NCBI GenBank assembly: GCA_012521625.1
Contig: JAAYLY010000184.1
Location: forward strand, 1-6,507
Reading direction: 5' to 3'
Source: Tissierellia bacterium
Lineage (GTDB): Bacteria > Bacillota > Clostridia > Tissierellales > Tissierellaceae
Length of the DNA: 6,507 nt
The translations under genes were made by a program, and so were the position numbers. Below the pieces are notes generated by a model. That model was not told where the DNA came from. It saw nothing but the letters and a program-made list of their open reading frames with translations, and searched no databases. The number at the start of each line of letters is the position of its first letter. Position 1 is the first letter of the stretch. This document shows positions 5,932 through 6,507 of the stretch, one piece after another.

Positions 5932-5963
5932 AAAAAAAGGAAGGGTTGACCCTTCCTTTTTTT
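5932..5963 (+). terminator. Strong, probably bidirectional terminator after thrS
   Basis: GGAAGG (5939-5944) pairs with CCTTCC (5951-5956), with possible G-C and T-A pairs inside the GTTGAC loop. The stem is flanked by seven A (5932-5938) and seven T (5957-5963). The symmetrical A and T runs would let it work on either strand. It begins 3 bases after the thrS stop. Confidence 0.92.
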
Positions 5964-6105
5964 ATTGATTTCTTATATGAAGCTAAGATGTAAGGATCTA
6001 GTAATATTGGTTTGGGGTCATATCACATAAATAAGCCAGTGGCCATGAAGGAGATGGGCCCTTAGTTGGTTTTTCTCCAAGAATTCTTCAATTTAGATTT
6101 GTACT
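5964..6105. other. Intergenic stretch of 142 bases with no supported gene
   Basis: Between the thrS terminator and the next hairpin I find no ORF with a ribosome binding site. The only ATG-started plus-strand frame (5977-6030) has 17 codons and no Shine-Dalgarno. A 29-codon open stretch on the minus strand (6087-6001, reading ...SWPLAYLCDMTPNQYY) is bounded by stops and has no upstream start. The base composition is noticeably richer in G and C around 6035-6065 (CCAGTGGCC, GATGGGCCC) than in the neighbouring spacers. Together with the hairpin that follows, this may be a small RNA, a decayed gene or a dispersed repeat. None can be settled here. Confidence 0.4.
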
Positions 6106-6156
6106 AGGGATTATCATAGAAAAGATGATTGTACTTTTCTATGATAGTCCCTTTTT
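6106..6156 (+). terminator. Long 18-bp hairpin with T tract (orphan terminator)
   Basis: GGGATTATCATAGAAAAG (6107-6124) pairs with CTTTTCTATGATAGTCCC (6134-6151) over 18 pairs with a single T-G wobble and a 9-base loop; A6106 and T6152 can add one pair. Five T (6152-6156) follow. It has the form of a very strong plus-strand terminator, yet no gene lies between it and the thrS terminator 140 bases upstream. Confidence 0.85.
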
Positions 6157-6193
6157 ATTTATATATTATGGGGAAGGCAGGCATTAAGACTAG

Positions 6194-6223
6194 CACACTT
6201 ATATTAGACAAGCATATATTGTA
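6194..6223 (+). promoter_or_regulatory. Possible sigma-K-like (late sporulation) promoter
   Basis: CACA (6194-6197) and GCATATATTG (6212-6221) resemble the sigma-K pattern of a -35 ACm core and a -10 gCATAnnnTA, with about 15 bases between and one mismatch in the -10. A start near 6230 would give a leader of about 35 bases before the collagen-like gene. I saw no usable sigma-A promoter in the spacer: the best candidate would begin transcription inside the ribosome binding site. The motif is short and may be chance. Confidence 0.25.
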
Positions 6224-6264
6224 TTAGGGTCACTTTTATATGTTATAAGAAAGGAGTTAATAAT

Positions 6265-6507
6265 ATGGGTAAAGATAGATGTGCTAAACCTAACGACGTA
6301 GTCATACCAAGAAACGATGGTGTAAACTATAGATACTTTAAGAAGAAGACTTGTCCACCACGGCATCCTTGGCCACCATGTCCATGGCCTCACCCGCATC
6401 CATGGACTCATCCACACCCATGGCATTTCTGTCCACATTGTTTCTGCCATCCTTGTAAATGCATATGTCCACCAGGGCCGCCAGGTCCACCAGGACCAAT
6501 GGGTCCA
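6265..6507 (+). CDS. Collagen-like protein with His/Pro/Trp/Cys-rich N-terminus (partial, 81 codons seen)
   Basis: The gene starts at an ATG with AAGGAG 8 bases upstream and runs off the window's right edge in frame. A charged opening (MGKDRCAKPNDVVIPRNDG) has no signal peptide. Residues 30-54 are dominated by Pro, His and Trp, with W36, W41, W47 and W53 spaced 5-6 apart in HPW or CPW motifs. Residues 56-68 hold six cysteines (C56, C59, C61, C64, C66, C68). Gly-Pro-Pro triplets begin at 71 and reach the edge. Collagen-like proteins without signal peptides in spore formers are commonly exosporium or spore-surface filaments, assembled as trimers. That role is inferred here from the family and from the sporulation context. 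The Cys/His segment could cross-link the protein to the coat or bind metal. I do not recognise this N-terminal region from a named protein. Confidence 0.8.
   Translation, partial: MGKDRCAKPNDVVIPRNDGVNYRYFKKKTCPPRHPWPPCPWPHPHPWTHPHPWHFCPHCFCHPCKCICPPGPPGPPGPMGP

Noticed and set aside
5977..6030. 17-codon plus-strand ORF after thrS
   Set aside because: Too short, no ribosome binding site and no recognisable content.
6035..6187. 50-codon open frame on the plus strand through the orphan hairpin
   Set aside because: It has no start codon near its beginning and runs straight through a strong terminator, so expression as a protein is unlikely.
6220..6248. Sigma-A-like TTGTAT-17-TTATAA before the collagen-like gene
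   Set aside because: Transcription would begin inside the ribosome binding site at 6251-6256, so it could not give a properly translated message.
6199..6450. Minus-strand ORF of 83 codons opposite the collagen-like gene
   Set aside because: Its Met/Trp-rich start is simply the complement of the Pro/His/Trp codons; the plus frame has a strong ribosome binding site and a collagen pattern.
1..6507. CRISPR array, toxin-antitoxin pair, phage genes or origin of replication
   Set aside because: No spaced identical repeats, no small paired ORFs with ribosome binding sites, no phage-type proteins and no DnaA-box cluster were seen.

Overview
The window comes from an AT-rich, low-GC Gram-positive genome. 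It is most likely an anaerobic spore former of the Clostridia, perhaps near Tissierellales. The evidence is AT-rich intergenic DNA, heavy use of ATA, AGA and AGG codons, strong GGAGG-type ribosome binding sites, a T-box leader, a ytxC-type sporulation gene and a probable collagen-like surface protein. The exact taxon is inference.

Layout, left to right. Positions 1-47 (minus strand) hold the first 15 codons of a gene that resembles an ISNCY-type transposase. Between it and about 120 lie short direct and inverted repeats that may be the end of that element. A consensus housekeeping promoter (140-168) then drives three tRNA genes, Phe(GAA), Gly(GCC) and Cys(GCA), all with encoded CCA, closed by a modest terminator at 430-461. 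Next come a DUF6873-type protein (494-1240) and a YtxC-like sporulation protein (1306-2154), both on the plus strand. A strong hairpin overlaps the ytxC stop codon. hisS (2231-3541) has its own promoter. It is followed by a second strong promoter, a complete threonine-specific T-box leader (about 3617-3856) and thrS (4015-5928), with a strong terminator behind it. Positions 5964-6264 carry no gene I can support, but contain an 18-bp hairpin terminator. The window ends inside a gene that opens with a His/Pro/Trp/Cys-rich segment and then enters Gly-Pro-Pro collagen repeats (6265 onward).

How it fits together: most of the window is translation machinery (three tRNAs and two class II aminoacyl-tRNA synthetases). 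thrS is controlled by uncharged tRNA-Thr, whereas hisS has no such leader. The DUF6873/ytxC pair and the collagen-like protein point to sporulation and the spore surface. I see no CRISPR array, defence island or complete mobile element. The least ordinary items are the N-terminal region of the collagen-like protein, the unexplained block at 5964-6160, and the truncated insertion-sequence end at the left edge.
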